Program-made: the position numbers and the translations under genes
In this document: in pieces, positions 36,201 through 47,956 of the stretch
Layout of the letters: each line of letters starts with the position of its first letter
How positions within the stretch are numbered: the stretch's first letter is position 1
The notes under the pieces: model-generated
What the model saw: only the letters and a program-made list of their open reading frames with translations
What the model was told of the DNA's origin: nothing
Databases searched by the model: none
NCBI GenBank assembly: GCA_000469685.2
Contig: LS997566.1
Coordinates: forward strand, 7,112,491 to 7,176,490
Reading direction: 5' to 3'
Length of the DNA stretch: 64,000 nucleotides
Source: Haemonchus contortus
Lineage: Eukaryota; Nematoda; Chromadorea; Rhabditida; Trichostrongylidae

Positions 36201-38492
36201 ATATTGCTCACTGTCTACACAACGTGGAGCTGAACAGGTGAGCCTCTATCAAAATAGCTTAGATCGCTTCTAAACGGGAAGTTGTAAACACAGGTGATAT
36301 TTTAAAAATTAAATAGATTCAATAAATATTATAACCAACGGCCAGAAGACGGGTACAGGGTTTAGGATAGTACTGGAGTGACGAGATATCGAGTCCTTCA
36401 CTTGTAGCGATCTCAAAAAATGTGAGGGAAGGGCGATGGAGCCTTAGACCTCGCCAAAATCCAGCTTAGAACAGAACATGCCAGATACAAAGAAATGGAG
36501 AAGACTAATCAAAGCAGAGGACACTGGGATGGTGTCGGGCGAGCTTTAGGAGGAAAAAGAAGACTGGGGGAAGGAAAAAATGAATTTTTCTCTCAAAAGA
36601 ATAGCATGTTAGAGAAAAAAGAAAAAGGGGAGAGATTAGACGATGCTCCAAAAAAAATGGTTAAAAGGTCGGAAATGGTCTATCACACTGTGCCCACAGC
36701 AGGACTACCCCTCTTCTCGCTCCCTTGTCTATAGAGTATTTTTTCAGGGTCGTGTAGACGACTTGTGGTCATGGGCATATATGTCTATAGAAATGCGCGA
36801 TCCTCTACCATGGGTAAAGGCTGTTCATCCAGAGGCCGTGTTAGCATTAAAAGAAGAAACACCTCTCGAGAAACTATGTTGCTCAAAGTAAGCTCTGTCA
36901 ATTCAGTTAAAAGCAAAAAAATGCTAGTCATCATGCTTAAGAGCAGTTTCTCATTCGCTTTTCAGTCTATCCAAAGTTTTCTTGCCAATCTTCAAATCTT
37001 TCGACAAGCTGGGTTACTACGATAGACCAGATTACAAAAAGATATTTGAAGTGGTAAGAGATTAATTAGATTAATTATAGAAAGTATTGACTTCAGAATT
37101 TTTGTGGCAAGTAAGGCAATATGGGGATTCATCAACTAATCCCTTCTTACTTCCCCTATTGACCCTTATCGTTTTGGGAGGAAGTTGAAAAAAGATATAT
37201 GAGTGATGAAAAAGAGGGGTTTCAGTTCACATGCGCCACAAACTACTGGTAACCGCGAGTGAAGGAAAAGCGCTTGAAGTTGATGGCCTTTTTGCGCGCC
37301 ATGCATTTGAGCTTCATTGAAAGTCACCAAGGCTTTCGAAGTGTGGACCTAGAACAGGCTATCTAATTATGAAGGACGGAAGGCTTATTTAGGTTAGGTG
37401 ACATCTTACTTGAGATTTGATCCGCTGATCATTCATGCGATAGAGCCCCTCTTCTTTTTCTCACCTTCGCCTTACCTCTAAACCCTAATCCGGCCAAGAT
37501 CGAGAAAATACTGACACTCATTCGTACAGCTTATGGATGAAGTTACAAAACAGAAATTCCAACTTACGGATCCATACGATTGGGATGGTAAAATAACTGA
37601 CAATGAATCAGCTGATAAACTCCTAGAAGGTATGTTAAGGCTCTGTTTGATCGTCTGAAAACACGGTCATAAATGGGATTGGCTTTGCAAATTACTGGAC
37701 AGGACAAACTTTTAGGAGCTATAAACGGAAGCGATACGTTATAATGTTATCGCGTCAAAAAATTGTCTGGGAAAGGAGCAATGAGCATTTAACTGAAACG
37801 CCCACTCCCATCAAAAGCCCACTGATGGTGGAAGTCAGACGGTCGTAGGATGGACCATGGCGCAGGGTCACCATACCTAAAGTTCTAACGCTACTGCCAT
37901 CCTACACAATGGCTCGTTTGCACGTTCCTTTCAGTCGTTCTACGGATTTGGCTTCTTGGTTGTGGGATCATGAACCCGAATGGCACTCCGCGCTCGGAGA
38001 CACCTGGACAACCTTCCCAAACCTTCGCCTCCCATATGCACTTTTCTTTTGTTTAGTGTGCAAGCAATATAACCTGAGGCAGGCATCTCTTCCCCAAATG
38101 GAAACAGTTGAGGAATTGTCTGAAAGAAGCGAAGTGGTATAGGTTTTCAACCTCCCAAGGCCTCGCACCCCGGTCATCGATGTATATTCAGGCCTACTTC
38201 CGGCAAGTGTTCTCTCCACAGCCATCGGATGTTCCTGGTGGTGAGCAATATGCAGAAAAGAAAAAGAAGAATTCGAAGTATGACCACTAGTTGCTCCAAT
38301 TCCATAAACCCAAGTTCAAATGATCACATTTAGTTCAAATGTTCCTACACCGGAAGCAACACCGGCACCTAGCAGGTGAGATTTACGCACCTTATTTGAG
38401 CTAACAGGGGACCAAGTCTCAGCCTTTTCAGTATGGAAGACGGAAAAAACCCTGGCACAACCCCTCCCACGCCAGCAGCACCACCAGTATCG
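33260..38492 (+). CDS. tau-tubulin-kinase-like (CK1 superfamily) Ser/Thr protein kinase
   Basis: Thirteen phase-consistent exons: 33260-33313, 34832-34936, 35042-35160, 35716-35833, 35897-35990, 36050-36117, 36178-36237, 36748-36887, 36966-37053, 37530-37629, 38192-38240, 38334-38375 and 38432-38492, about 366 residues. The start follows a leader acceptor and reads MSDEEEHVEDVVELEPGT. The glycine loop is KLGKGAYGQVY (29-39), the ATP lysine K53 in GALK, the catalytic loop HRDVKPCNF with D142, and the magnesium loop DFGM with D162; all key residues are present. FRGTLRYCS and the missing APE motif mark the CK1/TTBK group, and HRDVKPCNF is typical of its large nematode expansion, often expressed in sperm. 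FDKLGYYDRPDYK and DPYDWDG fit the C-lobe end. A Pro/Thr-rich tail follows; exon 38192-38240 is tentative. A seven-codon exon at 38756-38776 may continue it, and the stop codon was not located. Confidence 0.88.
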
Positions 38493-39922
38493 GTAAGCAG
38501 TTTCTAGCGTTTATAGTCAGTGGCGATAAGAAAGCGTGCGTCCTTGACTTTCCTTCGCAAAACTGGTTACAGAACAATGAGAGCCTGCAAGTACGACTTG
38601 ACCGTCAAATACTTTGCGTTGATCGACCCTGTGTTGCAATGCGCCCTGCATTACGCCTCAAAATCTAATCTGTAGTGCATTTGAATGCGTATTCGACATA
38701 TGCAACGATTTGTGAAGGCTGAATCTGGGAAGCGGACGAGTCTTTGCCTTTGCAGTTTCAGAGATCTTTCCTCCAGGTGAACAGGAATGGTTAAGCAGGG
38801 CTAGACTCAATCTGAGAAGAGGGACTTAACCATAAGCATCATTGATGGCACCCCTGCCCACTGCTCTACGTCATCTCTAGCCGCCAAAGAGACTCCTTCT
38901 ATAGAAATTGGAACCCTCCCAAACATTACCTCCAACAACAAAAATTGGTGTTTGTTGATGCATATGAGGTTCCATGGTTCTAGGCTGCAACCTTCAAATA
39001 TAACTCTGACTTGTGGGTTAATAAGAAACAATGGGAACTGAAGCTCAAGTCACGCGCGAGACAACTAGCTAGCAGCTACCGTGCGCTGTCAGCAGATGAG
39101 GAATAACGCCAAAGAGGGAGGCGAAACAGTCGAATGACCAATCCGTTTGCAATTGCAATACGAAAACAAGGAGTAACGCCAGTCTAACAGTCATTCATTC
39201 ACCTCGATGGCTCATTCTATTCTTACAAACATTCCATTACCATATCCTCCTTAATGTTCTCCTGCCTGCCTGCCTCACAATCTAAGGGATTTGCTGGGTT
39301 GAATCTTTGCCAACATATGCCTGTTCCTCTACTGCCCTTGAATGCGTTATATTTATCACTGCTACGACGTAATTCTCAAAATGTTCCACCAAGAACGAAC
39401 AAAGCAGAGGTTCAAATACTGGGTTGATCAGTGTGTTCATTTCATGATCACTTTAACTCCAATGCTTTATTCAAGTTGAGATCTCCATGAGTGGACTGAA
39501 TCCTATCCTGATGAATCCCAAAACCAGCGCTTACTAACGATTCATTTGTCTAGCTCTTCAATTTTGACTTACGCGTTGGTCGACTGAATCTTGCAGATAA
39601 TCATAGATGTACAGAGGAGCTTAAGAATTTTCCATATTGATCCAACTGATCAATTGCAGAAAGGTCAGACTCGAAGGATGAGAAAAAAGGAAATAGAAAA
39701 TGGAAAAGAAAAGGAAAAGAAACACTAGAAGGGCTAGACATTCATGGAATCTACACCATAATCTGTGTTGATTGTGACACTTACTCGTATAAACTTAATT
39801 CTTTTATTATTATATTATGCGTAACTCTTCAAAACATCAAAATAAAAAGTAGCAAGATCAGAGGATCAACGGTAAGGCTTCGACATGAACATAATACTGC
39901 ATCTACACGAAAAACTTCAATT
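38493..39922. other. 3' end of kinase gene and intergenic spacer
   Basis: It holds a possible small exon at 38756-38776 (phase 0 on both sides, between TTTGCAG and GTGAAC). No clear final exon or poly(A) site could be fixed. The two genes on either side converge here: the kinase on plus, the unknown gene on minus. Confidence 0.4.
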
Positions 39923-42900
39923 TTAAGTAGATGGCTTGCCTTTCCAAGCAACAAATACCTGAAATAATATTGAGGAACGCCCGGTAAAAATCAGGGTCCA
40001 GTAAAAGTTGAATTAAGGAAGGCTTCATCACAAACCTGACCATCAACCGGCATGACGCTTACGTCGGGTATGTAGCACAGGACATAATCAATCCACTCGT
40101 AGGATAATGGTTCATTCAAGGATGCCAGGATATTTTCCAACTGAAATAAAAGAAATCTTATAGATAGCATAAGAAGATGAACATTTTGAAAGGAGAAAGG
40201 CGATATTGCGAATTGAGTTACAAAACAAACTCAATTTCAATTAAAATCGCAATATTTAATCGCAAAATTTCCAGCATGCTGAGGGTATCTAGCCAGGGAT
40301 TTGATACTCGAATCACATGTGAAGATGTTTCGGCGCTTGTCACTGGCCCACCTCTGCCGCCAACCTCATTAATATAATATATTAAAACCCACCCTCTAAC
40401 GCAAAAACCTGCAAAAAACTTGGGTTCCCTGTGATGGAACTCCCGCTAAAACGCCTAGAGACACGTATTCAGTATATTTAAAAGGTACCTTTTGAAGTTG
40501 TTACCCGCTGCCGTCATCAATCGTTAATCTATGGAATTAATGAACAGCTGAAACCACAATAGAAACGTTTAGAAAAGTCACCCACCCTCGGAATTATTCC
40601 ACGGCGTTCATGGCTCTCAAAAACTTCTTGACGAATGCGAGTGAGATATTTAATGGCTTCCCCATTGATGTCAGGAAACTTGAGGTCATCCTGAATAATT
40701 ATAATTATCAAAAACGAATAAAGCAGTGTTGCAAAAAGAAAGTAATACTGTTGGCCTGAAAGCGGGCAAATCAGACCCTGTTTAGTTTTGCAATGCCCAT
40801 TCCTCGGGTGATTTTCTCAAGCCTCTGGTATCCGTATGAAATCCTTCAACCTCGCACATCCCAATGTTTCTGAGCGCATTGATTCCTGCGTATGTAATTT
40901 TATGAAATTCCCACCCTTTTTCTTACTTTTAGGTATTGCTTGCTCGGTTGAGTACCCTCTTCTGTTTGCATCCGCATTTGTTGAAAACAATTCTGTAACA
41001 GATTCTTTTGGCAGCAAGAATTTCTAGCCGGTACCAAAAAATCGACAGAAAGCTTTTCTATTCGTAGAACACTCTCGAAAAGACTTATTGCAAGGTAGCA
41101 CATAATGTGAACAAAAATCTCTGGCTTATTTTCATGTGCATTTGCGAAGCTCTTGATACTCCACTTTATTGGTTAGCTTCCGGCACAAAATGCCTTCTTC
41201 AGACCTTAACTTCACAAGACATAGTTGCAAACAATCAATCAACAATCAGTTACTACTTAGAATATATCGGATCCTACCAAACCAACCGGAAATGTTAGGG
41301 AAGGGAGGGTGAACTTATTGGCGGCGAACTTGAAGACTTGAAGAGAAATGGGACACCGCTCTTTTCCTGAAGCGACGCACTGTTATCATTCAATCAGTCA
41401 TAAGAGGCCATGCATCTCCTTCTTTGCGTTGATTTCCGGCTGGATACGGTATATTTCCCGTGCTTCCATGATTTTCCCTTCCACAGGCCGTACCGAATAT
41501 CTATGCAAAACTCTCATATCGAAAGATGGAGCGTCCTCCTTCTCATGCTTTCGTGTACGGTGCTTGAAAAGCTGCTGAGGGAGTAGGCAGCGGGGTTAGC
41601 CAACGCTCTTCTGCGTTCGTCCAGGCGGATCTTCAAGGGTCTTGCAGTCTCCCCTACGTACTTCTCTCCAAATCCTCCCCTTTGAATCAAGTAGACGGTG
41701 CCTTGAAGCTCGCAGACCTTTTCAGATACACAGTAGCGACAAGACTGCTCGTGGCACCGTTTTTCGTAGGCTCGAGAAGATGTCAGGAGATCCTTCAGTG
41801 TAGGGGGAGGTTGAAAAACAAGTCAAATAGCAAGCCCTTTTTTCAAGTTCGCCGCCAATAGCTCCATCCTCTCTTGCCCAACATTTCCGGTTGGTTTGAT
41901 AGGATCCGATATATTCTATGTAGTAAATAATTGTTGACTGATTGCTTGCAATTATGTCATGTAAAGGTCCGAAGAAGGCATTGTATGCCGAAATCTCATC
42001 TGAAGAAGGCATTAAATGCCGAAAGCTCACCAATAAAGTGGAGTATCAAGAGCTTCGAAAATACACATGAAAAACAAGTTGGAATAAAGCTCATAGATAG
42101 CAGCAATTTGAAAAAATCTCTGAGTGAAGTCTATTTCTCAGTACTGAAGGATAAGGGAAAATTCAAAGGATGCATAATTTCAGAACAACCAATCAGTTAT
42201 GAAGTATGTTAGATCTTCCAGGAAATACTAATCAGTTTGATAAGAATTGAAAAATTCGTCCTTCAGCTCGTGCTTCCACAAAAAATTATCCAAGCATATA
42301 GAACTTCCTCGGAACACCAAAAACTTTTCACTGACCATTTTTACTGATATGGAGGTATCACTTCTTCCATTCCTACTAAATTCAGCCTTCTGAGGCAAAG
42401 CTATTTAAACCGGTTGAAACTCACCAGTATACTCTTAGTTCTTTTGGAGCTATTGTCCTTCGCTTGATTGTTCTGTGACGCACTTGCAGTTTCATTGGAT
42501 CTACCACCTAATTGTTCCTGCGACTGCTGTGATTCCACCGAGGCGTCTACCTGCGACACGCGAAAGCATATCGGAGCTGGCTCGGAAGAATGAATAATAA
42601 CAGCAGAATTCTGGGAAGATTGTGATACATTAAGCTCAGATGTTGCAGGCGTCTTCTCCAGCATCTCGCGTGGATATATCCCAGCTTGCATTAGCAGCAT
42701 CAGTGATGGATCCAAACCGTTCGGTGTTTCAGCATCAGCCAGACCTGCGTCCTTGGAATCTGTAGCTTCCGGCGACGTTGAATTCATTGGCAGACCTTGT
42801 TTCACTTCTGATGGAGCTCGCGACGTTCCACACAGCAGCACTTCTTGTTTACTATCATCCGATGAAGAATTTCTTGTAGCGTCGTTACCATCGAACGTTG

Positions 42901-45900
42901 AAACTCTTTGCTGATGCGAATGTGACGGATTATCCAATAAGTTGGGTGAAACTCCTATCAGTGACTGAGCTCGAACTGACGTATCCTCCACAGGCGACAT
43001 ATCGGGAGTTAACAAAAAGGCGCTTCCATCAGGATGATAGTTCCTGAACGAATACTTTAAATAAGACGCACTTCTTTTTGTCTTATATAATGTGAAAAAG
43101 AAATATTTACTGCATACTTCGGGGTTCCATTTCCTGACCCTAACTGGACGAGCAGATCTTCCTTCATCTGGCTCTGAAAGTGCTGAAGAACCCTAATAAT
43201 GAGTCACATATCTAAGACATTGTAAGTCTAACTGATTTGGTTTTCAGGCGTAAAAAGATACAGTTATAAAAACCTTTTGCGACTGTTACGTTTCATGTGC
43301 TTTAGAAACAAAAAATGAAAAACGGAAAGAAAGCAGAGTTTAGGAAGATTATGAGGTACTTTTCCAAATTAAATGTTCCCAAATTTCCCAATGGTCCTTT
43401 CTGGGTGTGGTATACAGTAGTGGTCAAAAGTTTGGAAACTTTTTGATTTCTCGAATAGCGCAGCCAGCTGAGAACGTAATTATCCCAAAGTTACATATTA
43501 GATATAAAATCATGTGGGAAGATGGCATGCAATGCGGTAGCTCGTCAAAAGTTTGGAAACTCGCTACCTGACATATCGTTTTGGCTTCTTCTTGCCCAGG
43601 TTGGTGGATTTTTCGTAATGTTTAATCAAAGCATGGTATATTCGGCGGTTTTCAGATGGGATCGTGTAAAGAAGTCCCAGTATCCGTCTAGGGAGCAATT
43701 GTTGAAGCCATTCGTTTCGGAACGAAAATGAGTGTGCTTTCCCAACAATATGATCTCGCTAAAAGCACAATTTCCAAGGTTCTCAAGCGTTACCGAAGCT
43801 CAGGATTTGTGACGAGGAAATCTTGCTCTAGAAGACCACGAAAGACAACACCAATAGTCGACTCTAATTCTTAGCATTTCGATGGGCGATCCGCGCGCGA
43901 CGGCTTCGGATATTCGTGAACAAGTAACACCTTTTTCTGGGATTTCTATCAGCCAAAGCACTGTCCAACGTTGGCTCAGGACTCTTTGGAAGACGTCCTA
44001 GCAAAAAACCAGTGGTCGCCGCAAAGAACCGGAAGGCCCGACTTGAATTTGCTTGCAATCGCCTCGTCTGGAATAGAGATGACTGGAAAAAGTTTTGTTC
44101 AGCGACGAGTCGAAGCTTTGTCTTTCCGGGAGTGATGGCATATAAGACGTCCCGTGAATAAACGAGTGATCCGAATTACCAAACCCTGACGGTCAAACAC
44201 GGTGTAGGAAGCGTTATGCTACGGGGATGTTTCATTCTATCCGGCGTTGGTCCACTCTTTCGTATCCAGGGTAATATGAACTCGGCTCAGTACAAGGACA
44301 TCTTGGAGAATGTAATGTTGGATTTTTCAACACGATAACGACCCGAAGCATACTTCCCGTCTCGTGGCCGCCTTCCTCCACTCAAAGGAAATCAACGTTA
44401 TGGAGTGACCGAGTCAGAGCCCAGACCTGAATTCTATAGAGCACCTTTGGGAAGAACTAGCACGTCGTACAAGCCAGGTTCCTGTTGTGAATGCCGACGA
44501 AAATTCATTTTATTGTCTAAAGAGTGGGCTCTGATACCACAGTCCAAAATTGAAGTCTTAATCGACTCAACGCCAAGAAGATGCAAAGCAATAATCGATT
44601 CCCTTAGGCATCCAACGAAGTATTGATATTTTGTTTGTAAATTCATGTTACCATGATCAATTTCTCCTGCTATTGAGAAGTTTCCAAACTTTTGACGCGC
44701 CCTTTTCACAATCAACCGGGTTTTTTAACTCTAATCATCTGCTCTCGAAAAAACACATTGCCTATCGTGTTTTTTATTCGCTTTTATACCTGCTATGCAA
44801 AATTGAGACAGTTACGTAATTCAGTGTCCGCGCTATACCGAAAAATAAAAAGTCTCCAAACTTTTGACCGCAACTATACAATGGGCACGATTATAGAGCC
44901 CGGACTACCCCCTATCGGGATCGTTACTCAGCCCCTCAACTGTCCACATGCTATTTTAAGAGGCCATAAATTTCTCTCAGTAACACACCACAGAATTCTT
45001 TCCTATCGTGTACAATGGCTTTCATTAATGATTATCGGGTCACGGTAGTATGTCAAAAGTATAATAAGCAAAATCATGAACACAGACCATTATTCGCGCA
45101 CATTAATCACTAAGTACTTCAGAAACTCAACCTCTGGAAACAACAATACCTCTGCTGTTGCCGAGCTAGGATGTTCGTTATTACTGTTCATGCGACGTTC
45201 GGATTCTGACGAGCCATGGGTTGCAGACTGAAATCATTCCTGATGTTCAAAAGAAAATGGCGAATTCATAAAGAACTGAGCCAGTTTAAGATGATGCATC
45301 TTACCGATGCTGAATAATGTGAAAGACTACTGAGCGTTGGAATGAACTCATCAAGGCACATCTCTTTGAACACAGTGTTTGGATCTGGAAGATCTGATGG
45401 TTCCGGAGCAACAGCGGAAGTCTGGAACAGATCCGTCTTTGAAAAATATGAATGAACAGACCTTTTATTGTACAAAACAAGGCTCCAACATTGCATCCTA
45501 TCTTCCTCTCCTATAGCTAAAGAAAAGCCCATAGTCAGTCAGTGGTGTACGCCTTATGGTATTGAGCCAAGACATGCCACTGCCCACATACCTTGGGTAC
45601 AGCATTGTACTTCAACAATTCACTGCTATGCTCAGTACTACCGGAACTGTTCAGCTGTGCTTCGATTGCACACCTAACATCATCCTGGATTGTCGATGAA
45701 TGCGGTTCCACACTACTGCATGGCTGTAAAGCAACAATTAAGTCGGTTCACTTCAACTATTAGGTGTGTGCATTAATTTCCGCCGTTTTTCGCGTGCAAA
45801 AACATACTTATTACACAATTAAAACTAAATGTACATTAACCAATGTATTGCCCATCGTTAGCTACAACTTCTTGCCATCTTTCTGGTATCTTGTTGACTC

Positions 45901-47956
45901 TGGGTCTAAAAAAGTCTTCATATTCTGAGGCAACCCTGTTATCCACCCATTTTCGCACATTTTCGGCATTCCGGATACGTGTATCTGCCAAACTGACCTA
46001 CATGGACCGGAATAGGTGGTAATCAGAAAGAGCAAGTTCCGGAGAGTATGCGGGCTGAACAAGCTGATCTCGGCCAACAACTGCAATTTTTTTTCAAAGG
46101 ACATTCTTCGCGACATGGGGTCTGGCATGCTCGTGGTGGAACGGCACCTCATGATATTTTCTTGCGATTAAGGTGAGCTTTTAGGTGAGAGCATCCTACA
46201 AACTGTCAAGTTGGTGTCCGTAGCGGTCAGCAGTAACAGTTTCGTTCGGGCTCAGCAGCCCATAGTACACAATACCCTTTTGATCCCACCACCAGATGCA
46301 CACTTAGCAGTACTTTTTGACAGTGGACATTCCGCTTTCGTTGCAAACTCTCGAGTGAAGAGAAACTATCTCAGCAGGTTCGTTTAGATGAAGCTTGTCC
46401 TCCATAGAAGCATCCGGTGGGCTTCAATGCCAGTTTTCTTGAAATCAAACAGCAGGGGAAGGGCCTCCGGGGAAACGGTTCATCACGTTCCACAACCAAT
46501 CAGTCTGAGAGGAACAGGATTTTGGGACAAAACTGATCTGTCTGCCCTCGAGTAGGTAGCCAATACCCTACCCTACAGAATCGGTTTCACAGGTAAACCT
46601 CTAACATGGTTCGCGCAACGGCACTTGAAATTCGGCGGCGGAAATTAATGCACACACCTAATAGAAATGAAGGACTGAAGAAATGCGGAATAAAACCCTG
46701 TCTACAGGTTAAAAAGTTACGATTCTTTTTTCTTTCAGAAATTCACTTATGCAAGGAGAGAGGAATGAATTCAAATCATAATGGGCAAACAACATTTGAA
46801 GGTATCAATGTTGAGCGAGGTGAAGTAAAACCTCACCATAGGATCACCAGAAGACTGAGTAATATCATTCTGCAAACACGGCTTCGGCTCCAGTACCTGG
46901 GCATCAATGTCTTGTGTGCATTCCTCTGTACCACTATGGTCCGAGATGACGGGATGAACAGGAGTAGGTATGAGAACCTGCAGATAATTGTTATCCAAAA
47001 CAGAGACATATCCATAAACTGCTATATCTTCTGCATTGATGTCCTGTATAGCTATCCACAGGTGAATAAAAACGATTTCGGATTCGGAACGCCCAACCGT
47101 AAAGCTGGGAGCGGGGGTTGTAACCTTCTTCATTAAGTGGAACACCACAACCAGAACATAATCCATAGGACGTCCCAAAGAATATACCCCGCTTCAGAAT
47201 ACTATATCTGGCAAGAAGACTGAACTATGATAAAATGAAAACAAGATTCAAAGCGCAAAGTAGAGAATGTCAGATTTAAACACATAAAGGTTGTTGTTCA
47301 TTTGTAGGTTTAGACAGTCGTAATACAAACTCATTATTCGAGGAGAAAGCACTTACCTCATCCGTATCATAGCTGAACTCCAAGAGATCGAAGGGATCGG
47401 AGAGAGTACGAGTAATTGACGGGTTATTGAAGTCGTCAGTGCTCACAGCAACGGAATGCATTTCTACGCCTGATTTTGCTGAAAACAGAAAACCTCGTAA
47501 AAGATAATGAATGAGAGGCTTGAGAGCAGTGGAAACAGAACGCACAAAGTCCTTTGTCAATCGCGACAAAGAGGTTGTGGGGAGGATACGCCTCCATGAA
47601 GCACTGTATGCCTTCAAACTCTGGCAAAGCAAAAACTTCGGCCACGGTCTGCTTGCCGGTCCACTCTTCAAGAACCTTAATTGGTTATACATTAGAAAGC
47701 TTTCGTGTTTTCTCAAGGGAAAGCCATAAAATATGCAATCTGCTGAGTAAAATCAAGCTCAAGCTAAACAAGGTGCCTGAAACTCAACATATCACACTTG
47801 TAAAGCCCAATGGTCAAGTCGGTAAAGTACCTTTTCGTCAAGTGAATATTGGAAAAAGTAAATTTGTTGTTGGTAACGACCAAGTAAATCGAGATCGGGG
47901 CATTCGTCTCCAGTCATCATATCATAGAATCGTTGTCGAACCGATTCCCAACTCAC
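39923..47956 (-). CDS. large multi-exon gene of unknown family, C-terminal part
   Basis: I do not recognise the protein, but the exon chain is convincing because lengths and phases agree. Exons 5' to 3': 47956-47831, 47675-47546, 47478-47357, 47191-47060 (tentative), 46977-46837, 45723-45592, 45421-45305, 45227-45150, 43182-43118, 43043-42425, 40690-40586, 40140-40036 and 39958-39923 with the stop at 39923-39925. The first part looks folded (SWESVRQRFYDMM, EFEGIQCFMEAYPPHNLF, then GLCSGCGVP). The middle, notably the 206-codon exon 43043-42425, is Ser/Gln/Glu-rich and disordered. The last three exons are helical and folded (INGEAIKYLTRIRQEVFESH, LSYEWIDYVLCYIPD) and end VFVAWKGKPST. This layout suits a large scaffold or regulatory protein. 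Introns hold Penelope-like, Tc1-like and mariner copies, none of which touch an exon. It is probably the same gene as 49573-51112. Confidence 0.72.
41176..41202 (-). ncRNA. hammerhead-like core, second Penelope arm (decayed)
   Basis: On the minus strand CTGAAGA (41202-41196) is followed by a GGCATTTTGTGCC stem-loop and GGAAGC in place of GAAA. The tandem unit of the other arm is reduced to one and the A-tract is altered, so this copy is probably inactive. Confidence 0.42.
41350..41760 (-). pseudogene. GIY-YIG endonuclease remnant of the Penelope-like element
   Basis: The minus strand reads YLIQ (GIY position), then EKYVGET (YIG position), ARPLKIRLDE and a Ser-rich region, after which the frame shifts. 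GIY-YIG nucleases nick the target DNA during Penelope retrotransposition. Stops and shifts after about 41580 show it is dead. Confidence 0.72.
41969..42024 (+). ncRNA. tandem hammerhead-ribozyme-like cores in Penelope arm
   Basis: Two adjacent units share C(C/T)GAAGA, a GGCATT..ATGCC stem-loop and GAAA: CCGAAGA at 41969 with GAAA at 41990, and CTGAAGA at 42000 with GAAA at 42021. CUGANGA-stem-GAAA is the hammerhead core known from Penelope-like terminal repeats. Downstream GCTC...GAGC could form stem III. Stem I pairing is not convincing and the first unit lacks the core U, so activity is doubtful. Confidence 0.5.
43415..44876 (+). mobile_element. Tc1-like transposon of the inverted/direct-repeat type, defective
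   Basis: The terminal repeats CAGTAGTGGTCAAAAGTTTG at the left and its near-complement ending CTTTTGACCGCAACTA at the right are flanked by TA dinucleotides (43413-43414 and 44877-44878). Each end carries a second inner copy of TCAAAAGTTTGGAAACT (about 43538 and about 44675-44695), the IR/DR layout seen in Sleeping Beauty and related elements. It lies in the intron between exons 45227-45150 and 43182-43118 of the unknown gene. Confidence 0.88.
43620..44640 (+). pseudogene. Tc1-like transposase pseudogene
   Basis: Frame fragments match the Tc1 family order: a helix-turn-helix region (YDLAKSTISKVLKRYRSSG near 43750), a VTRKSCSRRPRKTT hinge, then the catalytic end FQHDNDPKHTSRLV (near 44330) and SPDLNSIEHLWEELARR (near 44440), which hold the second Asp and Glu of the DDE triad. 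Several stops and frameshifts, including a stop between the last two blocks, make it non-functional. Confidence 0.82.
45760..46661 (-). mobile_element. mariner transposon, internally deleted
   Basis: Perfect 26-base-class terminal repeats start TTAGGTGTGTGCATTAATTT at the left, with the complement ending at 46661. TA occurs on both sides (45758-45759 and 46662-46663). At 902 bp it is shorter than the usual 1.3 kb. Minus-strand frame pieces read LLSVHLVV or WWDQKGI-type sequence, then VPFHHEHARPHVAKNVL, AYSPELALSDYHLF (catalytic Asp region) and WVDNRVASEYEDFFRPRV. Stops and frameshifts are present and the N-terminal third is largely missing. It sits in an intron of the unknown minus-strand gene. 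Confidence 0.9.

Larger units (their letters stand above)
41129..42073 (-). mobile_element. Penelope-like retroelement fragment with inverted terminal arms
   Basis: Two arms of about 205-230 bp (41129-41335 and 41841-42073) are inverted copies of each other. Between them, on the minus strand, a degenerate frame encodes VYLIQRGGFGEKYVGETARP followed by LKIRLDERRRALANP, the hallmark of the GIY-YIG endonuclease at the C-terminus of Penelope-like elements. The reverse transcriptase domain is absent. The arms carry hammerhead-like cores (see 41969-42024). The element lies in an intron (40691-42424) of the unknown minus-strand gene. Confidence 0.78.

Noticed and set aside
43111..43192. Other frame of the exon near 43.15 kb (RSARPVRVRKWNPE)
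   Set aside because: It does not join the following 206-codon exon in phase, whereas the HFQSQMKEDLLVQ frame with acceptor at 43182 does.
47060..47178. Alternative reading of the exon near 47.1 kb (ITAIQDINAEDIAVYGYVSV-type frame running straight into 46977-46837)
   Set aside because: It is open, but the preferred model with an 82-base intron keeps the CxxC-containing frame and phase 0 on both sides. The alternative is not excluded.
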